Shown: positions 1 through 10,664 of the stretch, in pieces
Layout: every line of letters begins with the position of its first letter
How positions within the stretch are numbered: the first letter of the stretch is position 1
Assembly: GCA_902786015.1 (NCBI GenBank)
Contig: CADAAU010000007.1
Location: 1-64,000 of the forward strand
DNA length: 64,000 bases
Source: an uncultured Coriobacteriaceae bacterium
GTDB taxonomy: Bacteria; Actinomycetota; Coriobacteriia; Coriobacteriales; Atopobiaceae
Reading direction: 5' to 3'
Notes under the pieces: generated by a model
What the model saw: the letters and a program-made list of their open reading frames with translations, nothing else
What the model was told of the DNA's origin: nothing
The model's database searches: none
Position numbers and translations under genes: made by a program

Positions 1-54
1 CACCGAAGCACTCTGGCGGATGGCTATGTCACCGTACGATTATAGGGCACCGGA

Positions 55-3000
55 ATGGAAGGCCGTTCCGAAAACCAACTTTCTGCAAGAGGGGATTTAC
101 TAAAGATTATAGACGACGCGACGCTTGGTCGCACGTCGGAGTTCAATGGGGCCGCCGCGCTGAGCGCCCAGGCCGAAGGGGAGCCCTTCAATTGGGAGAA
201 GGTCCGCAAAGAGGATCGAGTGGTAAAGCTCGACAACGGACAAGAGATCACGTACAAGGTCTACAGCATGAAGACGCAGGACGTGAACACGGATTCCCTT
301 ACGGGTCAGTCTGAAGATAAGACACAGGAAGATTCAGCGAAAGAGGATGCCGCCGCAGACGCGGCGAAAGAGAACGCCTCCGCTTCCGTGCGAGAGGAAC
401 CGATGACCTCCGATAGTGAAGGGGTAGAGCAGGCGACGCCGGCTGCTGTCGATAACGAGGGTGCTATGCATGAGCTGCCGAGGACCGGCGAGAGCGAGTC
501 TGGCACACAGGAGCCTCCGATGGCCACGGCTACAAAGGCGACGTCCGAGACGCCTGACGAGCGGAACGAATCTGGATTACGGGCCGCCGCTGAGGCTCCG
601 GCAGCTGCTGAGGTTCCAGTTGCCGCCGAAGCGAAGACGGAGGAAGTCTTCGCGCCGCGCTATCCATCTCCCGTCCAGTACGAGTCGACGACGACGGTGG
701 CGGAGGGTCTCACGGCCATGGCCGACGGGGAAGCCCCGCTTCAGGCGACGCCCAAGGCCGTTGACGTGAGCAACCACGGGGGCATCATCCTCGATCCCGC
801 CACGGACAAGATCATCGCCGGCAACGTCTTTGGCGATCCACGCCTGAAGGTCGCTACTCTCAACACAAACATCGGTGGCACGAACCTGCGGGTCACCTGC
901 TCGTTCCGCATCGGCGTCGTAACCATCGACGGCCAGCGCCGCAGCCGTGTCATCATGACGGTCATCGACGCCGGCAACGCCGACGGAACCTCCGACGCCG
1001 CCGCCAAGCGCTACATCGGCACCAGCAAGCCGATCGACTTCGAGTTCATGGGTCTTCAAAACGTGACGCATGCCGGTATGTACGACTACGAGTTCGACAC
1101 GGTGTTCACCACGATCAGCGCCGGCGGCGGCACCATCGACATGATTCATCTCGTCGTGGTGTCGGGCCTGCGCGAGCATGGCGACGCGACGAGCATTGCG
1201 GACGCCTCCACCGACCTCGTGTTCTCCTATGTGAATTTCCGCGCGGCGGATGCGTTCGGAAACCCCCAATACCTCGTGAAGTCCGTCTCCGCGATGACGG
1301 TCCTGGGCGATGGCAACTACGACAACAAGTATCACTGCGTCTCAAACGTGAGGATCGGCACCGATGGCACGGAGGAGAGCTTTCACCTGCTTATCGGCAT
1401 GCTCGATCGTGCCTCCGACAAGGCCGAGGCGGTGCTCACGGACAACTACGGAGACGGAACGAATGGCACGGTCAAGACGAGCGTCGTCTTCGCGATTCTC
1501 GACCAGCGCGCACAGGAGTGGCTCGTTCCTGACCGCAGCAACGTCGAGGATGCAATGAATGTCGCGCTGATTGAGAGCGGCACGATTCTGGGCATGAACA
1601 TCTCGCCAAAGATCCAGGATGCCTATACCGTCACGCTCACCTCAACGGAGGAGACCTACTTCTTTGTGGTGAAGCTCGACGAGGAGCTCGCCGTGTTCAA
1701 GAGCATCAAGATGGCACCGATGCTTGAGTCGGGCATGCGGTTGGTGCCGTGGCCGCAGCAGAACTGCTTCCTTACGACCTATCCGACCGAAGACTACCTC
1801 CAAGAGCTCAACGAGAGCGGGGAGTGGAAGAATCCCGACAACTGGGACCGCAGCAGGTGGGCGCTCCAGAAGGCCTGGTGGGAAGAGGAGCTCGACAATC
1901 CGGCCGATCCCACGTCCGGCACGCCCATCCTGCACTTCTCGCAGATAGGGCCAGAGAACTTCAACATCGACACCTTTGGCATCAACAGCAGCGGCACCTT
2001 CATCTTCTGGCCCCAGGGACGCGAGGGCAACGATGGTCGCATCTACGACGACAGCGGGAACTCCAAGCCGCTCGACGAGAGCGACACCCATCTCTACCAG
2101 CTGATGGGCGCGCGAATCTACAAGGAGCACTTCTCCGATCCCTTCCCGGTGGCCGAGGTCGACCATCACATGTCCGACGTGGTGATCGTCGCGTCGCGCG
2201 ACAGGCTGTCGCCGCTCGAGGTGCTGAGCGTGGAGCAGGTGCAGTCGGACACCGACAGCGAAGGCAACCCCGTCTACCTGCATCACGAGGCAAACGTGTG
2301 GTACACCGCCGTCCCACACGTGATCTGCGCCACGGTGGTGGATTGCTACGCGCCGGTTCCCTTTGTCTCGGCAGGTGGCACGCTCGCGTTCAACGTCACG
2401 ATCAGGAACGACGGCAACTGCTTCATCAAGGGCTGTACGCTGCAGCTCTGCCTGCACGAAACGACCGTCGACGAGAACGGCAAGACCGTTGCCACCGCGT
2501 CCGCCAGTCGTGTCGAGGGCAGCGTGGCGAGGCTGGAGATTGGGAAGGATACCCTGCTGGAGTCCCACTTCAACCCCAAGAACAACGATACGGGTGAGCT
2601 CGAGGACGTTGAGGTCGACTTCACGCTCGCGCCGGGCAAACGCTCCGTCTACCAAGCCCAGATTCCCATCCCCAAGGATTGGGAGGAAGGCTCGAAGTTC
2701 GTCTCGCTCGTGGCCTCGGTGAGCAAGGAAACCGACGTTGCGGATGGCGGCAGCCTCTCCGCGATGGCGGAGGGTGACGATATCGTCTACCAGGAATTTG
2801 GTGTCGAGCCGGGTTCCTATCGACCCTACCTCCAGCGGTCGACTCCCGATGTCGACGAGAATCGCACACACATGGACGTTATCACCGTCGATGCGGGCTC
2901 CTCGATGGACAGCAACTTGGCGGATGCGCCGCTGACGCTCTGGACCGACGGCAGCGGGTACGATCCGTATGGGCAGGGTGGCTCGTCGAGCACTCCAAAG

Positions 3001-3180
3001 AACGGCGCAAAGAACGGAGTGACGACCAACACGAGGTCCGACAGCAAGATTCCCAGGACAGGAGACCCCTTCTCGGGAGTCGCCGCGGGCATCGCTGCCG
3101 CCGCCGGCGTGGCGTTGACGGCCTACGGCGCACGCCGCGCGCGGAACGCCAAGAACGACGAGCCATCCGAAGAGGCGTAA
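55..3180 (+). CDS. LPxTG-type cell-surface protein, N-terminus uncertain
   Basis: A 1041-residue predicted surface protein. The C-terminus carries a sortase sorting signal: IPRTGD, a hydrophobic Ala/Gly-rich segment and a charged tail (ARRARNAKND), so it should be anchored to peptidoglycan. Residues 75-210 are a low-complexity Ala/Glu/Thr-rich stretch with a second, internal LPRTG at residues 141-145. The rest is acidic and beta-rich, with no catalytic motif I recognise. The N-terminus is odd: the first ATG has no clear ribosome-binding site, an in-frame TAG lies at 43-45, and no signal peptide is visible. Either the 5' end was lost by a stop or frameshift, or the true start is elsewhere. Adhesin-like function is only a guess. 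Confidence 0.75.
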   Translation: MEGRSENQLSARGDLLKIIDDATLGRTSEFNGAAALSAQAEGEPFNWEKVRKEDRVVKLDNGQEITYKVYSMKTQDVNTDSLTGQSEDKTQEDSAKEDAAADAAKENASASVREEPMTSDSEGVEQATPAAVDNEGAMHELPRTGESESGTQEPPMATATKATSETPDERNESGLRAAAEAPAAAEVPVAAEAKTEEVFAPRYPSPVQYESTTTVAEGLTAMADGEAPLQATPKAVDVSNHGGIILDPATDKIIAGNVFGDPRLKVATLNTNIGGTNLRVTCSFRIGVVTIDGQRRSRVIMTVIDAGNADGTSDAAAKRYIGTSKPIDFEFMGLQNVTHAGMYDYEFDTVFTTISAGGGTIDMIHLVVVSGLREHGDATSIADASTDLVFSYVNFRAADAFGNPQYLVKSVSAMTVLGDGNYDNKYHCVSNVRIGTDGTEESFHLLIGMLDRASDKAEAVLTDNYGDGTNGTVKTSVVFAILDQRAQEWLVPDRSNVEDAMNVALIESGTILGMNISPKIQDAYTVTLTSTEETYFFVVKLDEELAVFKSIKMAPMLESGMRLVPWPQQNCFLTTYPTEDYLQELNESGEWKNPDNWDRSRWALQKAWWEEELDNPADPTSGTPILHFSQIGPENFNIDTFGINSSGTFIFWPQGREGNDGRIYDDSGNSKPLDESDTHLYQLMGARIYKEHFSDPFPVAEVDHHMSDVVIVASRDRLSPLEVLSVEQVQSDTDSEGNPVYLHHEANVWYTAVPHVICATVVDCYAPVPFVSAGGTLAFNVTIRNDGNCFIKGCTLQLCLHETTVDENGKTVATASASRVEGSVARLEIGKDTLLESHFNPKNNDTGELEDVEVDFTLAPGKRSVYQAQIPIPKDWEEGSKFVSLVASVSKETDVADGGSLSAMAEGDDIVYQEFGVEPGSYRPYLQRSTPDVDENRTHMDVITVDAGSSMDSNLADAPLTLWTDGSGYDPYGQGGSSSTPKNGAKNGVTTNTRSDSKIPRTGDPFSGVAAGIAAAAGVALTAYGARRARNAKNDEPSEEA

Positions 3181-3321
3181 TGCAAGGGGGTTGCGCCTGG
3201 TGCGTGAAGTCGTGGGAAGCTGAGCCATACGGTAGCGATGCTTGCGATTTCGCTCATCGGGGGTGGCCTCTGTGTGCTATGCACGTCACATACGACCACG
3301 CTCATACGAGAGGAGGAGCAC

Positions 3322-6300
3322 ATGAAGCCAATGACGCAGCTTATACGGACAGCAGCCGTGGCCCTGCTCCTCTCTCTTGTTTTTGTGCTCGCTGATGGCA
3401 CGCCCGCGCTTGCCATCGCAGATGAGGGTGGCGATGCGTACGCGCAGCCAGAAGACCTCAGCGCGTTGCTCGACGTCCCGCACCGCGCCCAGACGGCAAG
3501 CCTGTCCTCGCTGCTCGCCCAAGCCGGGAACTCGTTTGAGGTATTCGTCAAGACCGAACAGGAGCTGCGAGACACCTTGTTAACGGCGCCTAGGGACGCC
3601 ACCATCGTCCTTGACGAAGATATAGAGCTTGCGGCAGACTCTGAAGCGATCAGCATTAAAGGCGGCCGACAATTCACCTTGAACCTTCATGGACACACCC
3701 TTTCCCGTGCGCCGGGGACGAGCACATCGGAGACAGGAAATTATAGGATGATCTATATCAATCCCGATGCAACCCTCAGCATCGTCGACGTGGGCGGGGG
3801 TGGCAAAGGGACCATCGCGGGAGGACGGTCGGAAGAAAGCGGCGGGGCGATAATCAACGTCGGCACCCTCATCATGTATGGCGGAACGATTGCGGGCAAC
3901 AGAGCCTCTACCTTTGGCGGGGCCGTTGCAAACTTCGGGACAGCGAACTTCCACAGCACTCGCATTACGAATAACGTGGCCGGCTATTATGGCGGTGGAA
4001 TCTACAATGACCGGAACGCGACGCTTTTGTTTGACGGAGGAGAAATATCGAACAACAGCGCGACGGAAGCCGGCGGGGGTCTCTGCAGCGTTCGGTCTGG
4101 CGGATCTTGCAGACTTTCGGGCTGTACGATTTCCGGCAACAAGGCAATCAATGGTGACGGCGGCGGCATACTTGAGGTCGCGTCGGACAAACCAGAAGAC
4201 GCCATCTCCACGTTTTCCAATGTGTACGTGATCGGCAACACCGCCTCCGGAAGGGGTGGTGGCATCTGTGCTTACCCCGGGACGTCTGACACCAATATAG
4301 AGTCGATGGTCCCCCTCACGCTTGACGGCCTCTCCCGTCTTGCGAATAACGTCGCAGGTAGGGAGGGCGGTGGCATCTACCTTGGCTGGTCGTTCAAGGC
4401 GGAGCTCGCAAACGTCACGATTACGAAAAACAAAAGCGGAACGAATGGCGGCGGCATATACGTCGACGGGACGGAAGTGGGCATCCTGCGGATGAAGACC
4501 TACGCCTACGTTAACGGCAACTTCCTTGGAACGGGCACCGAAGACTCCGGCGAGCCGAGCAACGTCTGCTTTAGCAGGCCAGATGACGTAATCGAGGTTA
4601 CGGGACCGCTCAGCAAATCCTCGAACATTGCCATCACCTTCGACCCCTCCCTGCTGTACCGAAAGGTCACGAAAGGCTATGCAGAGAACGCCAAGACCAC
4701 GGACGCCAGTGGTAACGAGGTCGAGGCCATTGACCCTAACGGCATCTTCCGTGGCGATGGGGACCACGTCGCGATTCTCGAGAACGGCGAGGTGAAGGTC
4801 GTCGTGCCGATTCGGTATGTGGACGTGCGGGGCAATCCGCAAACGATCGTCGACTACGAACAGCTGACGAGCTCGTTTACGGGCAACCACGAAGCAGGGG
4901 GCTGGTTTGTCGTTCACCAGAGCGTCGAGCTGGCTGAGCGACCGAGCATCGATGCCGAGACGAACCTGATTGTTCGTGACGGAGCCACACTCCACTGCAA
5001 GCAGGGCATAGAGGTTCCCCGACGTGGGTCTCTCACCATCTATGGCCAAGCCAACCAATCGGGAGTGGTCATAGGTGACGCACGCAACCTCAGCTACGCG
5101 GCGGGTATTGGCTCGAACAATGGGTTGGGAGCTGGAAAGGTAACGGTAAACGGCGCAAAGGTCTATGCCATCGGTGGAATTCACGGCGCTGGTATCGGAG
5201 GCGGTGGAAACTGGTCAGAAAGTGACCAAGGCAACGGATCGGGTCCCTTTATCCTCAACAGGGGGTATGTGGAGGCATCCGGGGGTTACCGAGGCGCGGG
5301 CGTGGGCCACGGACAGCCAAACTACAACGTCGACGATGGCCGCAGAACAATCTCCGAATACTCCTCGGTCTTTCGCATGGAAATACATGGCGGGACGCTC
5401 GTTGCTACTGGAGGCGAGCAAGGCCCTGGCATTGGGACCACCAATTATGCGGGGTTCAAGCTAGACGTGGACGGGGGAGTGGTTTACGCCAGGGGTGGTG
5501 CCTACGGCGCGGGAATCGGATCGACGGCTGGATACGTCTGCTATGAGGAATCGAATCTGACGTTTTTAGGTGGCAGGGTGGTGGCCGTCGGCGGGAAGAA
5601 CATGGCCAGCATCGGTTGCAGGGACGAGAGTTTTGGTACCTATTATGGCGGCAATAAGGTCACCTTCTCGGGTGGCATCGTCGAATGCGACAACACGGCT
5701 TCGGGTGGGTTATCGGGTTCATACGCAGCCTCCCTGGATGGTAAGTACGAAGAGTCTGCGAGAGACACCATGGTCTTGGCGGGCACGTCGCCCAGAGACG
5801 CCCAGAGGGTTTTGGCCAAGAATCGCTGGACCACCATGAGGGCTTCCGATTATGCGTACGTGCGCGTAGAGCCTTGCGATCACCTGGACTCTGTGGCCGT
5901 GGATAACGGGAACGGGACGTGGCGTCTGGAGTGTCGGTGGTGCCAGCATGAGGAACTGAGCCAAGGGTGGCCGATTCACTACACGCCGGGCGAGGGTACG
6001 GGTACGATGAAGGATGGCTTCGTTACATCCGCCTTATCGGGAAGCGGGTCTTTCACGCTGCCCACGACCACCACCTTCGTGCCGCCTGCGGGCAAGGAGC
6101 TCGCTGGGTGGAAGATAGGGAGCAGCCTGCACGAAGCGGGCGCTACGATAACGGTCAATCATGAGGTGACGGCAGAAGCCTTGTGGAAGACGTCCGGGAC
6201 GAGCGAGGACGTTTGGGGCGAGCCTACCTACGAATGGAGCCCGAGCAACAGCAGCGTGACCGCACGGCGCGTCAGCACGAGCAATCCCCTCCATGTGGAG

Positions 6301-9300
6301 ACCGAGACCGCCATTGCGACCAGCAGGGTCACCAAGCAGCCCACCTGCACGCAGACGGGCGAGACCACCTATACCGCGACGTTTGCGAACCCGGCGTTTG
6401 TGCCTCAGTCCAAGGTGGTGGACGACGTCAGCCCGCTCGGACATACACCTGGGACGGCCGTCCGTACCGAAACGCTTGCGGCGACGTGCGCCAAGCCGGG
6501 CACCTACAGCGAGGAGGTGTGCTGTTCGAGATGCAATGAGGTGTTGTCTCGCACGAATGGCGTCATTCCCGCGCTTGGCCACGACTGGGGTAAACCCACC
6601 TACACGTGGAACGCCGACGACACGACCGTCACGGCCAAGCGCGTCTGCTCGCACGATTCGAGCCACGTGGAGTCCGAGACGGTCGGTGTGACGACGCAGA
6701 CCACGAAGGAGCCGACCTGCGTCGAGACCGGCCTGGCGATCCATACGGCGACGTTCGAGAACATCGCGTTCGAAAGCCAGTCGAAGACCGTCGAGTTGCC
6801 TCTAGGCGATCACGCATGGGGAGTTTGGGTCGTGACCACGCAGCCCACCTGCGACGGTTACGGCACCAAGACCAGCACGTGTGCGAACGACCCCAGCCAT
6901 GTGAGGACGGAGAGCATCGATCCCATCGGTCATAACTGGGACGAGGGTGTGGTGACGACGGAGCCAGGGTGCGTCACCGATGGCGTACGCACCTTCACCT
7001 GCAAGCATGACGCCTCGCACACTAGGACCGAGACCATCGAGAAGACCCTCCACGAGACCGAGACGGTGGAGGATGTGATTCACGAGGCCACCTGCGACCA
7101 CTCGGGGTACGCTTGGTCGAAGGTCCGCTGCAAGAAGTGCGGGGACGTCATGACAAAGCGCCTCGTTTCGAGTCCCAAGCTCGGGCATGACTGGGGCGAG
7201 CCCGTCTACGAGTGGTCGAGCGACAACAGGGTAGTGACGGCCAAACGCGTCTGTTCGCGTGACGCAAGCCACGTGGAGTCCGAGACGGCAACCACCAGTC
7301 AGGAGAGGCAAGACCCCACCTGCACCGAGAAGGGCGAGGTATCCTACACGACGAACTTCTCGAACGCAGCCTTCGAGACGCAGACGAGGACCGTGGAGCT
7401 CGATCCGCTCGGACATGACTGGCAAACCGTGGCGACCTCCACGGGCGGCACGGTTCACGTCAAGAAGACCTGCACCCGCTGCGATGAGGTCGAGGAATAC
7501 CAATACGAGACTGGTCACTCTCACGACATGGGAATTGTGGGTGAGGTCAAGCCTACGTGCACGAAGGCCGGGACGAAGCAACACTATATGTGCGTGACCT
7601 GTCGCAAGCTGTTTACGGACATGACCGGTAGCGAGGAACTGCAGCCATCCGATGTCGTTGTCCCGGCGCTCGGACACGATTGGAGTACGCCCACATACGA
7701 GTGGTCAGCCGACAACGGTACCGTCGTGGCCACGCGCGTCTGCTCGCGCGATTCGAGTCACGTGGAGTCCGAGACCGTGAGCACGACGAGCGAGACCACC
7801 CACGCGGCGACATGTTCTGTGGTCGGAGGGGTCGTCTATACCGCGGCGTTTACGAACCCGGCGTTCGCGACCCAGACGAAGACCGTCGAGGTGCCCTGCG
7901 TTCCCCACACGCCCAAGAGCGAGGCGGTGTACGAGAACGAGATCGCGGCCACCTGCGAGACGGCTGGCTCGCACGATATGGTCACACGCTGCTCCGTTTG
8001 TGAAGCCGAGATTGCGCGTACGACCGAAACCATTCCCGCTAAAGGTCACAGCTGGGGGGATTGGACCGTCGTCACTGCCGCGACCTGCGAGGGCAGAGGC
8101 TCGGAGAAGAGGGTTTGCACGAGGGACAGGGACGGCAGCCATGTGGAGACACGGCAGACCGATGCGCTCGGACACGATTGGGATGGGGGGACGGTGACGG
8201 TCGAGCCGACCTGTGAAACCGGGGGTACACGCATCTACACCTGCAAGCGCGATTCCTCTCACAAACGGGTAGAGAGCGGCGAGCCGCTGGACCACGTGTG
8301 GGGCGATGCGACCTACACGTGGAGTGAGGACAACACGAGCGTCACAGCCAAACGTGTCTGTACGCGCGACGCGAACCATGTGGAGTTCGAGACGGTTAAG
8401 ACGACAAGCGAGACGACCGCCACCTGCACGAAAGCGGGTGAGCAAACTTTCAGTGCGTCCTTTGCGAACCCGACGTTCGCGACCCAGACCAAGACGGTGT
8501 CAGCGTCCGCCCTCGGCCACCAGTGGAGCGATCCTGAGTACGAGAATGAGATTCCGGCAACCTGTGAGGCGGACGGTTCTCGTGATATGGTCATACACTG
8601 CACTGCTTGCGGCGAGGAGATTCTGCGGGAGAAAGACGCCATTCCCGGTGGCCACATCTGGGGTGATTCGACCTATACGTGGAGCAAGGACGACACACGC
8701 GTTACGGCAAAGCGTGTCTGCGAGCGTGACAAGTCCCACGTCGAGTCCGAGACGGTCCAGACGGTGGGCAAGGTGGAAGTCGGACCTACCTGCACGGAGG
8801 CGGGAGAGATGGTCATCGAGGCAAGCTTCCGGAGCCCGGTGTTCGAGCGGCAGACCAAGAACGCGGGGATGCCCGCCCTCGGCCACAAGTGGGGTAAGCC
8901 GACGTACACGTGGAGTGAGGACGGAAAACAGGTCGTTGCTCGGCGCACGTGCGAGCGGGATGGGAGCCATGCCGAGTCCGAAAGTGCCACTTGCGAGGCC
9001 CGCGTCACCAAGCAACCCACCTGCACGGTGGCTGGCGAGACCACGTACACCGCCACGTTCCAAAATCAGGCGTTTGCGTCGCAGTCCAAGGTCGTGGTCG
9101 ATGTCGATCCGTTGGGACATGCGCCCGGGTCCGCCGTCCGCACCGAAACGCTCGCGGCGACGTGCACCAAGCCGGGCGCCTACAGCGAGGAGGTGCGCTG
9201 CTCCAGATGCGGAACGGTGCTGTCACATACGGACGGAGTCATTGCCGCACTCGGCCACGACTGGGGCGAGTGGGTCGTGACGAAGAAGGCCACCGAGGTC

Positions 9301-9996
9301 GAGACGGGTGTCGAGACCCGCACGTGCAAGAATGATTCATCGCACGTAGAGACGCGCCCCGTATCGAAGGTCGATACTCAAAAGCCTACGTATCGTGCCG
9401 TCGCGGGGGACGACGGTACGTGGACGAGGGGCGATACGACCGGGCTTGTCTTCACATTCAAGCGGTCGTTCGACGACGATGCGACGTTCGGGCACTTCTT
9501 GGGCATTCGAGTCGATGGGGTGCCAGTGGTCGCGACCAACTACGATGCGGTTTCGGGTAGCGTGATCGTTACGTTGAAGCCAGCCTACCTCAGCATGCTC
9601 TCTGTGGGAGAGCACACGCTCGAAGCACTCTTTGACGATGGCGACATGGCAAAGGCGGACTTTGTGGTAAAGGACACGCAGTCGGCGCCCGCCGCCTCTT
9701 CTTCTGATAATTCGCTAGATAGTCCGCATGCCAAGTCGACTGATGATTCAACCCATGGCACGACCGCAGGTGGAGATGGCGACACGGATGGCGCTACAAC
9801 TGGTACAACGGCCAGTGGCTCGACTGCCAATACGGTTGGTAGCACGACCGCAAGTACGAAAGCCACGACAGTTGGCAATGCGACCTCAAGTACAAAAGCC
9901 ACGACCCCGGCTACGAGCGACACACTTCCAACCGTCGTCCCAATCGTGCTTTTGATCGCGGCCTCGATGTTGCTCGTAGCAGATTACTTGCGCTAG
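3322..9996 (+). CDS. Giant repeat-rich surface protein (beta-helix plus Cys/His repeats)
   Basis: About 2224 residues. I chose ATG 3322 because AGGAGGAG lies just upstream and the protein then opens with a normal signal peptide (MKPMTQLIRT, hydrophobic core, cleavage near ALA-IA). Residues roughly 90-900 are Gly/Asn-rich with recurring GGGI and GAGIG motifs, typical of right-handed beta-helix (pectin-lyase-like) surface proteins. Residues about 950-2050 hold many copies of a Cys/His module: LGHDWG, TYTWS, VTAKRVC.RD.SHVESE, PTC...G. Such modules are common in gut bacterial surface proteins; their ligand is unknown. A Thr/Ser/Gly stalk precedes a C-terminal membrane helix. The motif before the helix is TPATSD, not a canonical LPxTG. 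The stop codon overlaps the stop of the convergent sdhB. Confidence 0.85.
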   Translation: MKPMTQLIRTAAVALLLSLVFVLADGTPALAIADEGGDAYAQPEDLSALLDVPHRAQTASLSSLLAQAGNSFEVFVKTEQELRDTLLTAPRDATIVLDEDIELAADSEAISIKGGRQFTLNLHGHTLSRAPGTSTSETGNYRMIYINPDATLSIVDVGGGGKGTIAGGRSEESGGAIINVGTLIMYGGTIAGNRASTFGGAVANFGTANFHSTRITNNVAGYYGGGIYNDRNATLLFDGGEISNNSATEAGGGLCSVRSGGSCRLSGCTISGNKAINGDGGGILEVASDKPEDAISTFSNVYVIGNTASGRGGGICAYPGTSDTNIESMVPLTLDGLSRLANNVAGREGGGIYLGWSFKAELANVTITKNKSGTNGGGIYVDGTEVGILRMKTYAYVNGNFLGTGTEDSGEPSNVCFSRPDDVIEVTGPLSKSSNIAITFDPSLLYRKVTKGYAENAKTTDASGNEVEAIDPNGIFRGDGDHVAILENGEVKVVVPIRYVDVRGNPQTIVDYEQLTSSFTGNHEAGGWFVVHQSVELAERPSIDAETNLIVRDGATLHCKQGIEVPRRGSLTIYGQANQSGVVIGDARNLSYAAGIGSNNGLGAGKVTVNGAKVYAIGGIHGAGIGGGGNWSESDQGNGSGPFILNRGYVEASGGYRGAGVGHGQPNYNVDDGRRTISEYSSVFRMEIHGGTLVATGGEQGPGIGTTNYAGFKLDVDGGVVYARGGAYGAGIGSTAGYVCYEESNLTFLGGRVVAVGGKNMASIGCRDESFGTYYGGNKVTFSGGIVECDNTASGGLSGSYAASLDGKYEESARDTMVLAGTSPRDAQRVLAKNRWTTMRASDYAYVRVEPCDHLDSVAVDNGNGTWRLECRWCQHEELSQGWPIHYTPGEGTGTMKDGFVTSALSGSGSFTLPTTTTFVPPAGKELAGWKIGSSLHEAGATITVNHEVTAEALWKTSGTSEDVWGEPTYEWSPSNSSVTARRVSTSNPLHVETETAIATSRVTKQPTCTQTGETTYTATFANPAFVPQSKVVDDVSPLGHTPGTAVRTETLAATCAKPGTYSEEVCCSRCNEVLSRTNGVIPALGHDWGKPTYTWNADDTTVTAKRVCSHDSSHVESETVGVTTQTTKEPTCVETGLAIHTATFENIAFESQSKTVELPLGDHAWGVWVVTTQPTCDGYGTKTSTCANDPSHVRTESIDPIGHNWDEGVVTTEPGCVTDGVRTFTCKHDASHTRTETIEKTLHETETVEDVIHEATCDHSGYAWSKVRCKKCGDVMTKRLVSSPKLGHDWGEPVYEWSSDNRVVTAKRVCSRDASHVESETATTSQERQDPTCTEKGEVSYTTNFSNAAFETQTRTVELDPLGHDWQTVATSTGGTVHVKKTCTRCDEVEEYQYETGHSHDMGIVGEVKPTCTKAGTKQHYMCVTCRKLFTDMTGSEELQPSDVVVPALGHDWSTPTYEWSADNGTVVATRVCSRDSSHVESETVSTTSETTHAATCSVVGGVVYTAAFTNPAFATQTKTVEVPCVPHTPKSEAVYENEIAATCETAGSHDMVTRCSVCEAEIARTTETIPAKGHSWGDWTVVTAATCEGRGSEKRVCTRDRDGSHVETRQTDALGHDWDGGTVTVEPTCETGGTRIYTCKRDSSHKRVESGEPLDHVWGDATYTWSEDNTSVTAKRVCTRDANHVEFETVKTTSETTATCTKAGEQTFSASFANPTFATQTKTVSASALGHQWSDPEYENEIPATCEADGSRDMVIHCTACGEEILREKDAIPGGHIWGDSTYTWSKDDTRVTAKRVCERDKSHVESETVQTVGKVEVGPTCTEAGEMVIEASFRSPVFERQTKNAGMPALGHKWGKPTYTWSEDGKQVVARRTCERDGSHAESESATCEARVTKQPTCTVAGETTYTATFQNQAFASQSKVVVDVDPLGHAPGSAVRTETLAATCTKPGAYSEEVRCSRCGTVLSHTDGVIAALGHDWGEWVVTKKATEVETGVETRTCKNDSSHVETRPVSKVDTQKPTYRAVAGDDGTWTRGDTTGLVFTFKRSFDDDATFGHFLGIRVDGVPVVATNYDAVSGSVIVTLKPAYLSMLSVGEHTLEALFDDGDMAKADFVVKDTQSAPAASSSDNSLDSPHAKSTDDSTHGTTAGGDGDTDGATTGTTASGSTANTVGSTTASTKATTVGNATSSTKATTPATSDTLPTVVPIVLLIAASMLLVADYLR

Positions 9997-10664
9997 CGGT
10001 TGAGCTTCGCCATTGAAGCGATGGTGGAGATATGCATCGGGCACACGTCCATGCAGCTGAGCGACTTCGAACACGCATTTCCAAAGTGCTGTGCGTATGT
10101 CTTCTTGATGTTGCGAGACTTCTGGCGGTTTCTGGCATGGACGAGGTAACAGTCGTTGGCAAACACCGCGCCAAAGAAGTTAATGCCGTTCGTGTAGTTG
10201 GGGCAAATCTCCAAACACAAGCCGCACTTGAGGCATTTCGCCGCATCGTACTGAAGTGCGAAGCTCTCGTTCTTCGCGGGCTGGTAAGATCCAATGAAAA
10301 TACCGCTTTGTTTGAGGTTGTCCTGAATCGAAGCGCGGTCAACAACCAAGTCGCGGATTGTGGGGAACTTGCTCAACGGTTGCAGGACGATTTCGTCACC
10401 CTGAAGGTCCTGCAAGAAGGTGTCACATGCCAAGGCCGGCATTCCGTTGATGACCATGGCGCAGCCTCCACATGCGCCCTGAAGACAGGAGCATTCCCAT
10501 GTGACACGCTGTGTCTTCTGGCCGGCATCGTTAACGAGGTCATCGTGGAAGTTGAGGTTGTCGAGCAGGGCTGCCACGGACGTATCCTTTGGACCGTCAT
10601 AGTCGAACGATTCCCAGTACGGCTCGGTCGTGGGGGATTCTTGGCGCAAGATTCTAACTCTCAT
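9993..10664 (-). CDS. sdhB: Fumarate reductase/succinate dehydrogenase iron-sulfur subunit
   Basis: A 223-residue subunit that passes electrons between the flavoprotein and the membrane cytochrome. All three clusters are visible: [2Fe-2S] ligands C60, C65, C68 and C80; a ferredoxin-type CxxCxxCxxxCP at 144-155; and the third-cluster set C198, C204, C208 (CxxxxxCxxxCP). It is the last gene of the minus-strand operon sdhC-sdhA-sdhB and overlaps the end of sdhA. Its stop codon shares bases with the stop of the convergent surface gene. Whether the enzyme runs as fumarate reductase or succinate dehydrogenase cannot be read from sequence; fumarate reduction with menaquinol is likely in an anaerobe. 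Confidence 0.93.
   Translation of the reverse strand: MRVRILRQESPTTEPYWESFDYDGPKDTSVAALLDNLNFHDDLVNDAGQKTQRVTWECSCLQGACGGCAMVINGMPALACDTFLQDLQGDEIVLQPLSKFPTIRDLVVDRASIQDNLKQSGIFIGSYQPAKNESFALQYDAAKCLKCGLCLEICPNYTNGINFFGAVFANDCYLVHARNRQKSRNIKKTYAQHFGNACSKSLSCMDVCPMHISTIASMAKLNR

Noticed and set aside
1642..3228. Long minus-strand frames opposite the first surface protein
   Set aside because: High-GC shadow frames with Arg/Val-rich composition and no start signal.
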